A stretch of DNA of 64,000 nucleotides from Marinobacterium stanieri (GCF_900155945.1 NZ_FTMN01000006.1:186001-250000); one strand, 5' to 3'; numbered from the stretch's first letter, positions 1 through 9,884 are shown. Notes: generated from the sequence alone by a model not told the origin. Numbers and translations are program-made.

Positions 1-739
1 TTCTTCCCTGGATAATCTTATGGATAGCACCCCTGCAGCCGATGTAACCGTATCCGGCGAAGCCTTCTACCGTGAGCGCATCATGCTGCCCCCCAACAGT
101 GTTCTGGAAGTTCGCCTGGAAGACGTTTCACGTGCCGATGCACCGGCTGAACTGCTGGCGCAAAGCCGCAGCGAGAACCCGGGCACACCGCCCTACGCGT
201 TCGAGTTCAGCCTGGATGATGACCAGTTCCAGCCGGGGCACCGTTACAACCTGCGCGCCAGCATTCGTCAGGGCGAGCAACTGATTTTCACCACCGACAC
301 TGCCTACCCGGTCGATCCTGAACAACTGCAGCCCTATAAGCTGATCATGAAAAAAGTGGCTCGTGCGCCTCAGCAACAGCAGACGCCGAATGCCAGCCTG
401 GTCAACACCTACTGGAAACTGGTACGTCTGGGTAACATGCCGGTTGCGGCCAGCCCGGAGCAACGTGAAGCCCACCTGATTTTCAAGAACAACCAGCGTT
501 TGCAGGGTTTCTCAGGCTGTAATCAGTTCATGGGCCAGTACACCCAGAAGGAAAACCGTCTTGAACTGGGCCCAGTTGCAGGCACACTGCGCGCCTGCGT
601 ACCGGCTCCCGCCTATGAACAGTCGTTCCTGCAACTGCTGAAGGGTGAGTTGAGCTGGTCGGTTCAGGGTGATCTGCTGATTCTGAAAAATACCGAAAGC
701 GGTGAAGAAGCCCGTTTCAAGGCCGTTTATTTGCAGTAA
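1..739 (+). CDS. YbaY/META-domain lipoprotein, 3' part (5' end outside window)
   Basis: The reading frame is open to the left edge, so this is the C-terminal part of a longer protein; the first internal ATG is at 20. The N-terminal part (VSGEAFYRERIMLPPNSVLE and following) resembles the YbaY domain, a beta-sandwich found in envelope lipoproteins. After about residue 128 (counted from the internal Met) there is a META/HslJ-type domain, with LVNTYWKL, the GFSGCNQFMGQY core and a conserved AGTLRAC segment. Proteins of this YbaY-META layout are normally exported lipoproteins whose signal peptide and lipobox precede the part seen here. The role is unknown; META-domain proteins such as HslJ are linked to heat or antibiotic tolerance in E. 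coli. The domain calls are good; the start lies outside the window. Confidence 0.75.
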   Translation, partial: SSLDNLMDSTPAADVTVSGEAFYRERIMLPPNSVLEVRLEDVSRADAPAELLAQSRSENPGTPPYAFEFSLDDDQFQPGHRYNLRASIRQGEQLIFTTDTAYPVDPEQLQPYKLIMKKVARAPQQQQTPNASLVNTYWKLVRLGNMPVAASPEQREAHLIFKNNQRLQGFSGCNQFMGQYTQKENRLELGPVAGTLRACVPAPAYEQSFLQLLKGELSWSVQGDLLILKNTESGEEARFKAVYLQ

Positions 740-856
740 ACAGCTCTGCCGATATATCACTGCGGGCGCAGCCAGGGATGGCGCGCCAGCACGACTCGAG
801 TACAAAACGTGGGTGAGACGCTCTTGAGTGAGGTGTGAGTCGGCTGGCACATAAAG

Positions 857-884
857 CCGACAGCGGCAGGCTTGCCGCCGTCGG
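857..884. terminator. Hairpin between convergent genes, probable bidirectional terminator
   Basis: A 12-bp stem with one mismatch and a 4-nt loop (arms CCGACAGCGGCA and TGCCGCCGTCGG) lies between the convergent ends of the META gene (739) and the ETF-QO gene (924). There is no long T-tract on either side, so efficient intrinsic termination is uncertain. The rest of 740-923 shows nothing else I can name. Confidence 0.45.
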
Positions 885-923
885 AGAGGTTTGGATGTTG
901 AGCTTTTTTACCTATTGGGCACT

Positions 924-2570
924 TTACATATTGGGATAGTTGGGCCCACCCATGCCTTCCGGCGTAACCCAGGTGATGTTCTGGGCCGGGTCCTTGATGT
1001 CACAGGTCTTGCAGTGCAGGCAGTTCTGACCATTGATCTGGAACCGCTGTCCCGCTTCATCTTCCACAATTTCATACACCCCAGCCGGGCAGTAACGCTG
1101 CGCCGGCTCCGCAAACAGCTTCAGGTTCTGCTTGAGCGGAATATCCGCATCCGCAAGCTTCAGGTGACAGGGCTGGTCTTCCTCGTGGTTGGTGTTGGAC
1201 AGGAACACCGAGGACAGCTTGTCGAAACTCAGCTCGCCATCCGGTTTGGGATATTTGATCGGCTCATAATGATCCGCCGGTGCCAGCTGTGCATGATCAG
1301 GATGATTGTCATGCAGGGTCACCGGAATACGGCCACCGAACCAGTTCTGGTCGATGTAGTTGAAGGCACCGCCGGCCAGCTGACCGAACTTGTGCATGGC
1401 CGGACCGAAGTTGCGCGAGCGGTACAGCTCATCGTACAGCCAGGAATCCTTGAACAACTCGTTAAAGCGCTCCAGCTCCTTGCCACCCTCGTCGCCATTG
1501 CTCAGCGCTTCGAACAACGCCTCAGCCGCCAGCATCCCCGACTTCATCGCCGTGTGGGTGCCCTTGATCTTGCTGAAGTTCAATGTGCCGGCATCACAGC
1601 CCAGCAGCAGACCGCCCGGGAACGTCATCTTCGGCAGTGAGTTGTAACCGCCCTTGGTAATGGCACGGGCGCCATAGGACACACGCTTGCCGCCCTTGAG
1701 ATGACGCGACAGCACCGGATGGTGTTTGAGGCGCTGGAACTCATCGAACGGACTCAGGTGCGGGTTCTTGTAGTTCAGATCAATGATCAGACCGACCACC
1801 ACCTGATTGTTATCGGTGTGGTAGAGGAAGAAACCACCGCTGGTTTCCTTGTCCAGCGGCCAGCCGGAGCCGTGCACCACCAGGCCAGGCTTATGCTGCT
1901 CCGCCGGGATATCCCAGAGCTCCTTGATGCCCAGGCCGTAATGCTGGGCATCACTGCCCTTATACAGACTGAACTGGCTGATCAGCTGCTTGCCCAGATG
2001 GCCACGGCAGCCTTCGGAGAAGATGGTGTACTTGGCGTGCAGCTCCATCCCCGGCATGTAGTTGGGGCCCTGCTCGCCTTCGGCGGTCACGCCCATATCA
2101 CCGGTGGCGATGCCTTTAACACTGCCATCCTCGTTAAACAGGACCTCGGAGGCAGCGAAGCCGGGGAAAACTTCAACGCCCAGTTCTTCAGCCTGTTCTG
2201 CCAGCCAGCGGCACAGGTTACCCAGACTGACGATGTAGTTGCCCTGGTTGTGCATGGTTTTGGGCACGAACGCGTTCGGCACCTTGGTTCCCTGTTTGGG
2301 ATCCTTGAGCAGGTACACCTCATCTTCGGTGACCGCCGTATTCAGAGGAGCGCCCTTCTCTTTCCAATCCGGGAACAGCTCATCCAGCGCACGGGTCTCA
2401 ACCACCGCACCGGACAGAATATGAGCACCGACTTCAGAGCCCTTTTCGACCACACAGACCGTCAGTTCCTGCTCATTTTCCTGTGCCTGCTGCATTAAAC
2501 GGCAGGCGGTGGACAGGCCCGCAGGCCCGGCTCCGACGATGACGACATCGAATTCCATCGATTCACGCAT
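924..2570 (-). CDS. Electron transfer flavoprotein-ubiquinone oxidoreductase (ETF-QO)
   Basis: Passes electrons from reduced ETF to ubiquinone at the inner membrane, linking acyl-CoA dehydrogenases to the respiratory chain. The 548-aa length fits the family. An FAD-binding GAGPAG motif lies at residues 13-18. The C-terminal ferredoxin-like part has Cys near 494 and the CLHCKTC motif at 517-523, giving the four ligands of the 4Fe-4S cluster, followed by the typical ending GMGGPNYP. The start at 2570 has a strong GGAGG eight or nine bases upstream; a second Met at residue 5 is less likely. It lies downstream of etfBA on the same strand, but a clear terminator (2627-2660) separates them, so it probably also has its own promoter in 2571-2626. 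Confidence 0.95.
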   Translation of the reverse strand: MRESMEFDVVIVGAGPAGLSTACRLMQQAQENEQELTVCVVEKGSEVGAHILSGAVVETRALDELFPDWKEKGAPLNTAVTEDEVYLLKDPKQGTKVPNAFVPKTMHNQGNYIVSLGNLCRWLAEQAEELGVEVFPGFAASEVLFNEDGSVKGIATGDMGVTAEGEQGPNYMPGMELHAKYTIFSEGCRGHLGKQLISQFSLYKGSDAQHYGLGIKELWDIPAEQHKPGLVVHGSGWPLDKETSGGFFLYHTDNNQVVVGLIIDLNYKNPHLSPFDEFQRLKHHPVLSRHLKGGKRVSYGARAITKGGYNSLPKMTFPGGLLLGCDAGTLNFSKIKGTHTAMKSGMLAAEALFEALSNGDEGGKELERFNELFKDSWLYDELYRSRNFGPAMHKFGQLAGGAFNYIDQNWFGGRIPVTLHDNHPDHAQLAPADHYEPIKYPKPDGELSFDKLSSVFLSNTNHEEDQPCHLKLADADIPLKQNLKLFAEPAQRYCPAGVYEIVEDEAGQRFQINGQNCLHCKTCDIKDPAQNITWVTPEGMGGPNYPNM

Positions 2571-2626
2571 AACGTACCCCTCCAGGCGCCTGAAGCCGCA
2601 CCCGGTTTGTCACAAATAAGATTGGG

Positions 2627-2660
2627 AAAAAATGCCCTGTGCTTGGTTAAGTACAGGGCA
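2627..2660 (-). terminator. Rho-independent terminator after etfBA
   Basis: A 10-bp stem (arms TGCCCTGTGC and GTACAGGGCA with one G-T pair, 8-nt loop) is followed on the minus strand by six T residues, complementary to the A-run at 2627-2632. It lies 28 bp past the etfA stop codon. This is a textbook intrinsic terminator for the etfBA transcript. Confidence 0.85.
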
Positions 2661-2688
2661 TTGATCGGATCACAAGGACACCGGGCCC

Positions 2689-3618
2689 TTACAGCTTGGC
2701 ATCAAGCTCCGGCACCGCCTCGAAGAGGTCAGCCACCAGGCTGTAGTCAGCCACCTGGAAGATCGGCGCTTCTTCATCCTTGTTGATCGCCACGATCACC
2801 TTGGAATCTTTCATACCGGCCAGGTGCTGGATGGCACCGGAGATACCCACCGCAATGTACAGCTCAGGCGCGACGATCTTGCCGGTCTGGCCGACCTGCA
2901 TGTCGTTGGGTACGAAACCTGCGTCAACCGCTGCACGGGAGGCACCCACCGCTGCACCCAGCTTGTCGGCCAGTTTCTCCAGGATGGCGAAGTTCTCGCC
3001 GTTACCCATACCGCGACCACCGGATACCACCACCTTGGCAGAGGTCAGTTCAGGACGGTCAGACTGAGCCACTTCTTCACCGACGAAGGCAGAGATGCCT
3101 GCATCGTGAACAGCAGCAACGGCTTCCACGCTGGCACTGCCACCGGTTTCAGCGGCCGCATCAAACGCGGTACCACGCACGGTGATCACCTTGATCGGGT
3201 CCAGCGACTCGACGGTGGCGATGGCGTTACCGGCGTAGATCGGACGCTGGAAGGTGTTGTCGGACTCGACTGCGGTAATGTCGGACAGTTGCGCTACGTC
3301 CAGCAGTGCCGCGACGCGCGGCATTACGTTTTTGCCGGTAGTGGTCGCTGGGGCGATCACGTGGCTGTAGTCTTTACCCAGTTCAGCGACCAATTTAGAC
3401 AGGTTCTCGGCCAGCTGGTGCGCGTAGGCAGCATTGTCCGCTACCAGCACCTTGCTGACGCCTGCAACCTGAGCGGCTGCTTCAGCGGCAGCACCGCAGC
3501 CTTCGCCGGCGACCAGCAGGTGCAGCTCACCGCCGACCTGGGAAGCCGCGGTTACGGCGTTCAGTGTGGCACCCTTCAGGGTGCTGTTGTCATGTTCTGC
3601 AATTACCAGAATAGCCAT
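2689..3618 (-). CDS. etfA: Electron transfer flavoprotein subunit alpha
   Basis: Alpha subunit of the soluble heterodimeric ETF, which accepts electrons from acyl-CoA dehydrogenases and hands them to ETF-QO. The length of 309 aa is standard. The N-terminal ETF domain ([16 protein letters not shown]) is followed from about residue 190 by the FAD-binding domain, with [21 protein letters not shown], the [20 protein letters not shown] segment, and the ending [15 protein letters not shown]. The start has an AAGGGGGTGA ribosome site. It follows etfB by 12 bp, so the two are co-transcribed and terminated at 2627-2660. Confidence 0.97.
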   Translation of the reverse strand: MAILVIAEHDNSTLKGATLNAVTAASQVGGELHLLVAGEGCGAAAEAAAQVAGVSKVLVADNAAYAHQLAENLSKLVAELGKDYSHVIAPATTTGKNVMPRVAALLDVAQLSDITAVESDNTFQRPIYAGNAIATVESLDPIKVITVRGTAFDAAAETGGSASVEAVAAVHDAGISAFVGEEVAQSDRPELTSAKVVVSGGRGMGNGENFAILEKLADKLGAAVGASRAAVDAGFVPNDMQVGQTGKIVAPELYIAVGISGAIQHLAGMKDSKVIVAINKDEEAPIFQVADYSLVADLFEAVPELDAKL

Positions 3619-3630
3619 CAGATCACCCCC

Positions 3631-4380
3631 TTAAATTACTTTGGCTTCATTTTTCAGTTTGTCGACCAGCTCATCCACGCTGCTGACGCGGATACCTGCC
3701 TGGCGCTCGGCCGGCGGAGCCACTTTCAGCAAACGGGTGTGCGCCTTGAGCTCAACGCCCAGATCAGCGGGGGTCTTCACATCCAGCGGCTTCTTCTTCG
3801 CTTTCATGATGTTCGGCAGAGACGCATAGCGCGGCTCGTTCAGACGCAGGTCGGTGGTCACGATCGCCGGCAGGTTCAGGGCAACGGTCTGCAGACCTCC
3901 ATCCACTTCACGGGTTACGTTGACCTTGTCGCCTTCAACCTTCACTTCAGAGGCGAAGGTACCCTGAGGCATATCCAGCAATGCACCCAGCATCTGGCCG
4001 GTCTGGTTATTGTCGGAGTCGATGGACTGTTTGCCCAGAATCACCAGCTCGGGCTTTTCCTCTTCAACCACTTTGGCCAGCAGTTTGGCAACGCCCAGCG
4101 ATTCCGGCATCTCGTCAGTTTCGATCTGGATACCACGGTCTGCACCCAGCGCCAGTGCGGTACGGATCTGTTCCTGACAGGCCTTGGGACCAATGGACAC
4201 CACCACGACTTCAGAGACTGTGCCCGCTTCCTTCAGGCGCACGGCTTCTTCTACCGCGATTTCACAGAAGGGGTTCAAGGCCATTTTGACGTTGGCCAGA
4301 TCCACATCGGTGTTGTCCGACTTGACGCGTACCTTGACGTTGTAGTCGATGACGCGCTTAACAGCGACAAGTGCTTTCAT
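3631..4380 (-). CDS. etfB: Electron transfer flavoprotein subunit beta
   Basis: Beta (AMP-binding) subunit of ETF, 249 aa as usual. It starts [20 protein letters not shown] and keeps the adenine-nucleotide-binding-like region with [20 protein letters not shown] (Q-S-I-D-x-D) and the recognition-loop region around [23 protein letters not shown] ribosome site lies about 10 bp before the ATG. It is first in the etfBA pair and sits immediately downstream of the acyl-CoA dehydrogenase gene that would supply its electrons. No frame damage is seen. Confidence 0.97.
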   Translation of the reverse strand: MKALVAVKRVIDYNVKVRVKSDNTDVDLANVKMALNPFCEIAVEEAVRLKEAGTVSEVVVVSIGPKACQEQIRTALALGADRGIQIETDEMPESLGVAKLLAKVVEEEKPELVILGKQSIDSDNNQTGQMLGALLDMPQGTFASEVKVEGDKVNVTREVDGGLQTVALNLPAIVTTDLRLNEPRYASLPNIMKAKKKPLDVKTPADLGVELKAHTRLLKVAPPAERQAGIRVSSVDELVDKLKNEAKVI

Positions 4381-4477
4381 GCTCTACCTCACTCAGACCT
4401 CGGGCCATCACACCGGCCCGGGATTGTCTTTCTTGTTATTGAGCCTGCCGCAGCAACGGCAACCTCGGGTCAGGCAA

Positions 4478-4500
4478 CCGGACGGGACATCCCCATCCGG
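4478..4500 (-). terminator. GC-rich hairpin after the acyl-CoA dehydrogenase gene
   Basis: A 9-bp stem with one G-T pair and a 5-nt loop lies 17 bp past the acyl-CoA dehydrogenase stop. There is no T-tract after it, so it may only slow transcription or stabilise the mRNA rather than end it before etfB. Confidence 0.35.
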
Positions 4501-4516
4501 CCATACCTCAGGGGAA

Positions 4517-6295
4517 TCAGAACTGATCTTCGCTCAGTGCCATGATGCTGGCACTGCCCTTGCGAATGGTGTCCAGGCTCGCCTTGGTGCGCGGCAGCAG
4601 GTGCTCGGAGTAGAACTGCGCCGTTACCAGCTTGCCTTTCAGGTACTCGGGATCACCGTTACCGGCATCCAGCAGCGCCTGGGCACGCAGGGCCGATTTG
4701 CCCATCAGCCAGCCACCGCACAGGAAGCCGAACAGCATCATGAAGTGGACGCTGACGGCGCCCGCAGCAGCCGGATCTTGCTCGGCATTTTCCAGCAACC
4801 AGGTGCGCGCTTCCTGACCGGCGTTCAGTGCTTCGCGCAGTGCCTTGCCCTGCTCGGCAAAGGCGGCTTCGCCTTCCAGTGCCACCACGGTCTCTTCGAT
4901 CTCTGCCAGCAGATCGGCCAGGGCTTCGCCCTTGTTCAGCAGCGTCTTGCGGCCAACCAGATCCAGCGCCTGGATACCGGTGGTGCCTTCATAGATGGTC
5001 AGGATACGGGCATCACGGTAGTGCTGGGCAGAACCGGTTTCCTCGATGAAACCCATGCCGCCGTTGACCTGGGTACCCAGATAGGTCAGCTCCTGTGCCA
5101 GCTCGGTGATCCAGCCTTTAACGATCGGCGTCAGCAGTTCCAGACGTGCCTGCTCTTTACGCTGAACAGCTTCATCAGTGGCACGTGCTGCACGGTCAAC
5201 CGCCGCACCGCCCACCAGCGCCAACGCACGCATGGCTTCGGTACCGGATTTCATCTGCATCAGCATGCGACGCACATCCGGGAATTTGATGATGGAGAAA
5301 CGACTACCATCTTTCTTGGTACCCTGGAGACGATCCTTGGCGTATTCCAGCGCCTGCTGGTAGGAACGCTCGGCAATCGCCACACCCTGCAGGCCTACCG
5401 CCTGACGGGCGCAGTTCATCATGGTGAACATGTAAGCCAGGCCCTTGTGAGCCTCACCCACCAGGTAACCAACTGCGCCTTCGTTGTCGCCGTAGCTCAT
5501 GACACAGGTCGGGCTGGCGTGGATACCCAGCTTATGCTCAACAGATACACAGTGAGCATCGTTGCGGGCACCCGGATTGCCGTTTTCATCCAGCAGGAAC
5601 TTGGGTACGACAAACAGGGAGATCCCCTTAACACCCGCCGGTGCATCCGGCAGACGCGCCAGCACCAGGTGGATGGTGTTGTCGGTCATCTGGTGGTCGC
5701 CCCAGGTGATAAAGATCTTCTGACCGGTAATCAGGTAGTGATCGCCGTTCGGCACGGCTTTGGTCTTGATCGCCGCCAGATCGGTACCCGCATCCGGCTC
5801 GGTCAGGTTCATGGTGCCGGTCCACTCGCCGGAAATCATTTTCGGCAGGTAGGTCTGTTTCAGCTCGTCGCTGCCATGATGGGCGATAGCCTCAACCGCG
5901 CCCTGAGTCAGCAGCGGGCAAAGAGCAAATGCCATGTTGGCAGACTGCCAGATTTCGTTAACAGCGGTGCCCAGTACGTTCGGCAGGCCCTGGCCTTCGT
6001 AGGCTTCGTCAGCGATCAGAGAGTTCCAGCCACCTTCGGCGAACTGCTGGTAGGCATCCTTGAAGCCCGCCGTTTCTTCAACGCCTTTTTCGGTCAATTT
6101 GACGCCCTGGGTATCGCCGATCACGTTCAGCGGAGACAGCACGCCCGTACCGAACTTGCCCGCTTCGGTCAGAATGACCGAGGCCAGTTCAGAGTTGATA
6201 TCGTCAAAGCCGTTTTCGGCGCACAGGGCATCGAAGCCCACCACTTCGTTGAGGGCAAATTCAGCATCGGTAAGAGGGTGTTTGTATTCGCTCAT
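4517..6295 (-). CDS. Acyl-CoA dehydrogenase, long form with C-terminal extension
   Basis: Flavin enzyme that introduces the alpha,beta double bond into acyl-CoA and reduces ETF. The protein is 592 aa, longer than the 380-aa short form. It carries the N-terminal helical domain, the middle beta domain (TGTMNLTEPDAGTDLAAI, then ITGQKIFITWGDH), the helical C-terminal domain with the probable catalytic Glu at about residue 436 (LTIYEGTTGIQALDL), and an extra 120-150 residue C-terminal domain. This architecture is shared by the FadE-like dehydrogenases of Pseudomonas and by DmdC (methylmercaptopropionyl-CoA dehydrogenase), so chain-length preference cannot be read off. A GGAG site precedes the start. 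It is next to fadB and etfBA, consistent with straight-chain fatty acid oxidation. Confidence 0.93.
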   Translation of the reverse strand: MSEYKHPLTDAEFALNEVVGFDALCAENGFDDINSELASVILTEAGKFGTGVLSPLNVIGDTQGVKLTEKGVEETAGFKDAYQQFAEGGWNSLIADEAYEGQGLPNVLGTAVNEIWQSANMAFALCPLLTQGAVEAIAHHGSDELKQTYLPKMISGEWTGTMNLTEPDAGTDLAAIKTKAVPNGDHYLITGQKIFITWGDHQMTDNTIHLVLARLPDAPAGVKGISLFVVPKFLLDENGNPGARNDAHCVSVEHKLGIHASPTCVMSYGDNEGAVGYLVGEAHKGLAYMFTMMNCARQAVGLQGVAIAERSYQQALEYAKDRLQGTKKDGSRFSIIKFPDVRRMLMQMKSGTEAMRALALVGGAAVDRAARATDEAVQRKEQARLELLTPIVKGWITELAQELTYLGTQVNGGMGFIEETGSAQHYRDARILTIYEGTTGIQALDLVGRKTLLNKGEALADLLAEIEETVVALEGEAAFAEQGKALREALNAGQEARTWLLENAEQDPAAAGAVSVHFMMLFGFLCGGWLMGKSALRAQALLDAGNGDPEYLKGKLVTAQFYSEHLLPRTKASLDTIRKGSASIMALSEDQF

Positions 6296-6350
6296 AATCT
6301 TCTGCTCCCGGCTTGCAGCAACCTGGCTGCAGGCCTGTCTTGTTATTGCC

Positions 6351-6376
6351 GCCCCGCCCGCTGTAGCAGGCGGGGC
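6351..6376 (-). terminator. Strong GC hairpin after fadB
   Basis: A perfect 8-bp GC stem (GCCCCGCC / GGCGGGGC, 10-nt loop) begins 10 bp past the fadB stop. No T-tract follows on the minus strand, so it is a possible weak terminator or a 3'-end stabiliser between fadB and the acyl-CoA dehydrogenase gene. Confidence 0.45.
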
Positions 6377-6385
6377 CAGTTGTTA

Positions 6386-8512
6386 TCAGTAGTAGGTACG
6401 GCCTTCAGCCAGACGCGCCTTGAAGCCTTCGGTCAGCTGGTACAGCGGGCCATTGGCCTGGTGCGCTTCGGCACGACGGGCAAACTCTTCAAGACCCAGG
6501 GTGTCGATATAGCGCAGAGCACCACCGCGGAAGCGCGGGAAGCCCAGCCCCAGAATCAGACCCATATCCGCTTCAGCCGGCGTCTCGACGATGCCATCTT
6601 CCAGGCAAAGTGCGGCTTCCAGGCACATCGGGATCATCATGCGATCAATAATGTCCTGATCGCTCAGTTCAACCTTTTCCTTGATGCGGGCGTCGATCAG
6701 TTCCTGAGCCACCGCAGAGGCTTTCTTGAATCGACGGCCGTTTTCATCCTTGCCGTATTCATAGAAGCCCTTGCCATTTTTCTGACCCAGATGCTGGGCA
6801 TCCAGCAGGGCTTCAGCGACTACATCGGCGTCATGGCCCATACGACCCGGGAAGCCTTCCTGCATCACATGATCAGCATGAACCAAGGTGTCGATACCGA
6901 CCACGTCGGCCAGGTACGCCGGGCCCATCGGCCAGCCGAAACCTTCCATCACGCGGTCGATGCGCTCGAAGTCCACGCCATCCACCAGCAGGCGGTTAAA
7001 GGCGTTGAAGTACGGGAACAGAATTCGGTTCACCAGGAAGCCCGGGCAGTCGTTCACGACGATGGGAGTTTTCCCCATGGCTGCAGCATAGGCGACGGTG
7101 CGCGCAATGGTTTCGTCACTGGTCTGGCTGCCACGAATCACTTCAACCAGCGGCATCAGGTGTACCGGGTTGAAGAAGTGCATGCCACAGAACTGATCCG
7201 GACGGGACACGCTCTTGGCCAGCTGATCGATGGAAATAGTGGAAGTATTGGACGTCAGGACCGCATTGGCCGGAACCGCCTTTTCCACGTCGGCCAGTAC
7301 TGCAGCTTTGACGTTCGGGTTCTCGACTACAGCCTCAACGACGATATCCACAGTATCGAAGCCGGTGTATTCCAGCGTCGGCTCAATGGCGCTCAGGACT
7401 TTTTCCTTGCCTGCCTCATCAAGACGTCCCTTTTCGATCTGCTTGTTGAGCAGGCCGGTAGCGGTATTGATACCCAGACCCAGGGCTTCGTCCCGGATAT
7501 CCTTCATCAGGATCGGCGTGCCGGTAGAAGCGGACTGATAGGCAACACCGCCGCCCATGATGCCGGCACCCAACACCGCGCTTTTCTTCACCGGCGCTGC
7601 CTGCTTGGTCCAGCCGCGCGCTTTCTTCTTCAGCAGCTGATCGTTCATGAACAGGCCGATCAGGCTGGCAGCCGCATCGGTTTTTGCCAGGGCAACAAAC
7701 GCATCCACTTCGGCTTTCAGGGCATCGTCAAACGGCAGGGTCGCATGCGTGCTGACCAGCTTCAGAATCTGCAGCGGAGCCGGGTAGTTCGGATCCAGCT
7801 TCTTCGCCATCTGCTCGGCAGCGGCTTCAACTTCAGCACCGTTTTCCAGTGCCTGCTGCTTGCGCTGACGATTGGCCAGATGGTCCACATCGCCATTAAC
7901 GGCAGACTGCAGCAGGTTCAGTGCTTCGGTGCGCAACTCGGTTGAGTCCACAACGCGATCAACCGCACCCAGTTCCAGCGCGGCTTTGGCTTTCTGCGGC
8001 TTGCCGGACAGCATCCACTGCGTAGCGCTGGCGGTATCGATCAGACGGCTCAGGCGCACAGTGCCGCCCCAGCCCGGGCAGATACCCAGACCCACCTCCG
8101 GCAGCCCTACACGGGCATCGCTGGCCAGCACGCGGAAATCGGTGCTCAGGGCCAGTTCAAAACCACCGCCCAGCGCCATGCCATTGATGGCGGCAACTGT
8201 CGGGAACGGCAAGGCTTCCAGACGGGAGAAAAGGTCGTGGGTCTTGGAGATAGACTGGTGCAGTTCAGCATCCGGAAGGGAGAACATACCCAGGAATTCA
8301 GTGATATCAGCACCCACAATAAACGCTGGCTTGGCGCTGCTGATCAGCAAACCGGTTACAGAGGCATCCTCAGACAGCTGTTTAACGACTTCGCCCAGCT
8401 CGTTGAGGGTCAGTGCATTCAGTTTATTGACGGATTCACCCTGCAGATCCAGTACCAGCTCAACCAGACCGGATTCGAGTGCTTTAAGGCTTACAGCCTG
8501 ACCGTTATACAT
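6386..8512 (-). CDS. fadB: Fatty acid oxidation complex alpha subunit (enoyl-CoA hydratase / 3-hydroxyacyl-CoA dehydrogenase)
   Basis: Multifunctional beta-oxidation enzyme that hydrates enoyl-CoA and oxidises L-3-hydroxyacyl-CoA with NAD. The N-terminal crotonase domain has GADITEF, the oxyanion segment NGMALGGGFELAL and PEVGLGICPGWGGT with both catalytic Glu. The dehydrogenase half has the NAD motif VLGAGIMGGGVAYQSA and the HFFNPVHLMPLVEVIRG catalytic region. I place the start at 8512 (708 aa), because MYNGQAVSLKALESG matches FadB N termini and has GAGGAA upstream. A start at 8578 would add 22 unlike residues. It is encoded just downstream of a thiolase, its usual beta-subunit partner. Confidence 0.94.
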   Translation of the reverse strand: MYNGQAVSLKALESGLVELVLDLQGESVNKLNALTLNELGEVVKQLSEDASVTGLLISSAKPAFIVGADITEFLGMFSLPDAELHQSISKTHDLFSRLEALPFPTVAAINGMALGGGFELALSTDFRVLASDARVGLPEVGLGICPGWGGTVRLSRLIDTASATQWMLSGKPQKAKAALELGAVDRVVDSTELRTEALNLLQSAVNGDVDHLANRQRKQQALENGAEVEAAAEQMAKKLDPNYPAPLQILKLVSTHATLPFDDALKAEVDAFVALAKTDAAASLIGLFMNDQLLKKKARGWTKQAAPVKKSAVLGAGIMGGGVAYQSASTGTPILMKDIRDEALGLGINTATGLLNKQIEKGRLDEAGKEKVLSAIEPTLEYTGFDTVDIVVEAVVENPNVKAAVLADVEKAVPANAVLTSNTSTISIDQLAKSVSRPDQFCGMHFFNPVHLMPLVEVIRGSQTSDETIARTVAYAAAMGKTPIVVNDCPGFLVNRILFPYFNAFNRLLVDGVDFERIDRVMEGFGWPMGPAYLADVVGIDTLVHADHVMQEGFPGRMGHDADVVAEALLDAQHLGQKNGKGFYEYGKDENGRRFKKASAVAQELIDARIKEKVELSDQDIIDRMMIPMCLEAALCLEDGIVETPAEADMGLILGLGFPRFRGGALRYIDTLGLEEFARRAEAHQANGPLYQLTEGFKARLAEGRTYY

Positions 8513-8628
8513 GTGCTTATTCCTCAATCCTGCCCGCAGCGAAAAAAGATGGGCCATTGCTGGCCCAGTTAAAGGCACTTCCTAGCTTCGGTGCAGACAA
8601 TCCAAAATCTTTCAGGTGTAAAGGGAGT

Positions 8629-8650
8629 AAAAAAGGGACCATCCCTGGTC
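8629..8650 (-). terminator. Possible intrinsic terminator after the thiolase gene
   Basis: A short 5-bp stem with a 4-nt loop (GACCA/TGGTC) is followed on the minus strand by CC and six T residues. The stem is short, so partial read-through into fadB is likely. The rest of 8513-8699 may hold a fadB promoter, but I cannot pick one out. Confidence 0.4.
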
Positions 8651-8699
8651 AAATAGAGCAGACATCACGATTTACTCCCCATGTATTCAATCGTTCCGA

Positions 8700-9884
8700 T
8701 TAAACACGCTCAAACAGTGCAGCAATCCCCTGGCCACCGCCGATACACAGGCTGACCATGGCATAACGGCCATTGACTCGTTCCAGTTCATACAAGGCTT
8801 TCACTGTGATCACCGCACCGGTCGCGCCGATCGGATGACCCAGAGAAATACCGCTGCCATTCGGGTTAACACGCTCACGCGGCAGGTCCAGCTGCTGGCA
8901 GACTGCCAGTGCCTGAGACGCGAATGCCTCGTTCACTTCGTATACATCGATATCCTTGGCATTCAGGTTGTTGCGCTCCAGAATCTCCTGAATCGCCGGT
9001 ACCGGGCCAATGCCCATGATCTTCGGATCAACGCCAACCACGGAGTAGTCCACCAGACGCGCCATGGCTTTCACGCCCTGGGCTTCAGCCGCTTCACGGT
9101 CCATCATCACGATGGCCGCTGCCGCGTCGTTCATGCCGGAAGCGTTACCCGCGGTCACGGAGCCGTCTTTCTTGAATACCGGCTTCAGTTTGGCCAGATC
9201 GTCCTGAGTGCAGTCGAAACGGACATGCTCATCAGTATCGAAGGCAACCGGCCCTTTGCGGCCCTTGATCTCGATCGGCAGGATCTGGTCCTTGAAGTAG
9301 CCCTGCTCAATCGCATTCTGGGCACGGTTGTGGCTCAGGGTGGCCAGTTCATCCTGCTGCTCGCGAGAGATGCCATACTTCTCGGCAACGTTCTCGGCAG
9401 TCACACCCATGTGGATCTGGTTGAACGGGCAGTGCAGCGCACCCACAACCGGATCAACCATGACACCGTCACCCATGCGCTGACCGAAACGCGCAGCCGG
9501 CAGCTGGTAAGGCGCACGGCTCATGGACTCGGCACCACCGGCAATAACCGCTTCGGAGATCCCCAGTTCAACCTGCTGTGCAGCGGTCAGAATTGCCTGC
9601 AGGCCACTGCCGCACAGACGGTTAACACCCATGGCCGGCGTCGACTCGGGCACGCCTGCATTGACGGCTGCTACACGGGCCAGATAGGCATCGCGGGGTT
9701 CTGTCGGCAGCACGTTACCGAACACACTCTGGCCAACCTTTTCAGGAGAAATACCGGCGCGTTTGATCGCTTCTTCGGTTACCATGGAAGCCAGTACGTG
9801 GGGAGCGTGACCTTTCAGGCTGCCACCGTAGCCACCAATTGCTGTGCGAACACCACTGACGACAACCACTTCACGTTTCTGCAT
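8700..9884 (-). CDS. Acetyl-CoA C-acyltransferase (thiolase)
   Basis: Cleaves 3-ketoacyl-CoA to acetyl-CoA and a shortened acyl-CoA, or condenses two acyl-CoAs. The 394-aa protein has all catalytic residues: nucleophile Cys91 in NRLCGSG, His350 in GHPIGATGA and Cys380 in CIGGGQG. The sequence looks closer to the PhaA/BktB type of biosynthetic or broad-range thiolase than to classical FadA, so an acetoacetyl-CoA or ketothiolase role is possible. An AAGGAG ribosome site lies 8 bp before the ATG. It is first in the minus-strand beta-oxidation array and divergent from an AraC-type regulator gene, which may control it. Confidence 0.92.
   Translation of the reverse strand: MQKREVVVVSGVRTAIGGYGGSLKGHAPHVLASMVTEEAIKRAGISPEKVGQSVFGNVLPTEPRDAYLARVAAVNAGVPESTPAMGVNRLCGSGLQAILTAAQQVELGISEAVIAGGAESMSRAPYQLPAARFGQRMGDGVMVDPVVGALHCPFNQIHMGVTAENVAEKYGISREQQDELATLSHNRAQNAIEQGYFKDQILPIEIKGRKGPVAFDTDEHVRFDCTQDDLAKLKPVFKKDGSVTAGNASGMNDAAAAIVMMDREAAEAQGVKAMARLVDYSVVGVDPKIMGIGPVPAIQEILERNNLNAKDIDVYEVNEAFASQALAVCQQLDLPRERVNPNGSGISLGHPIGATGAVITVKALYELERVNGRYAMVSLCIGGGQGIAALFERV

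Noticed and set aside
4349-7945. Very long open frame (about 1200 codons) on the plus strand, antisense to the acyl-CoA dehydrogenase and fadB genes
   Set aside because: It lies opposite two clear family members whose codon usage leaves the antisense frame free of stops. Its translation shows no domain, is rich in His/Gln/Arg and spans an intergenic region.
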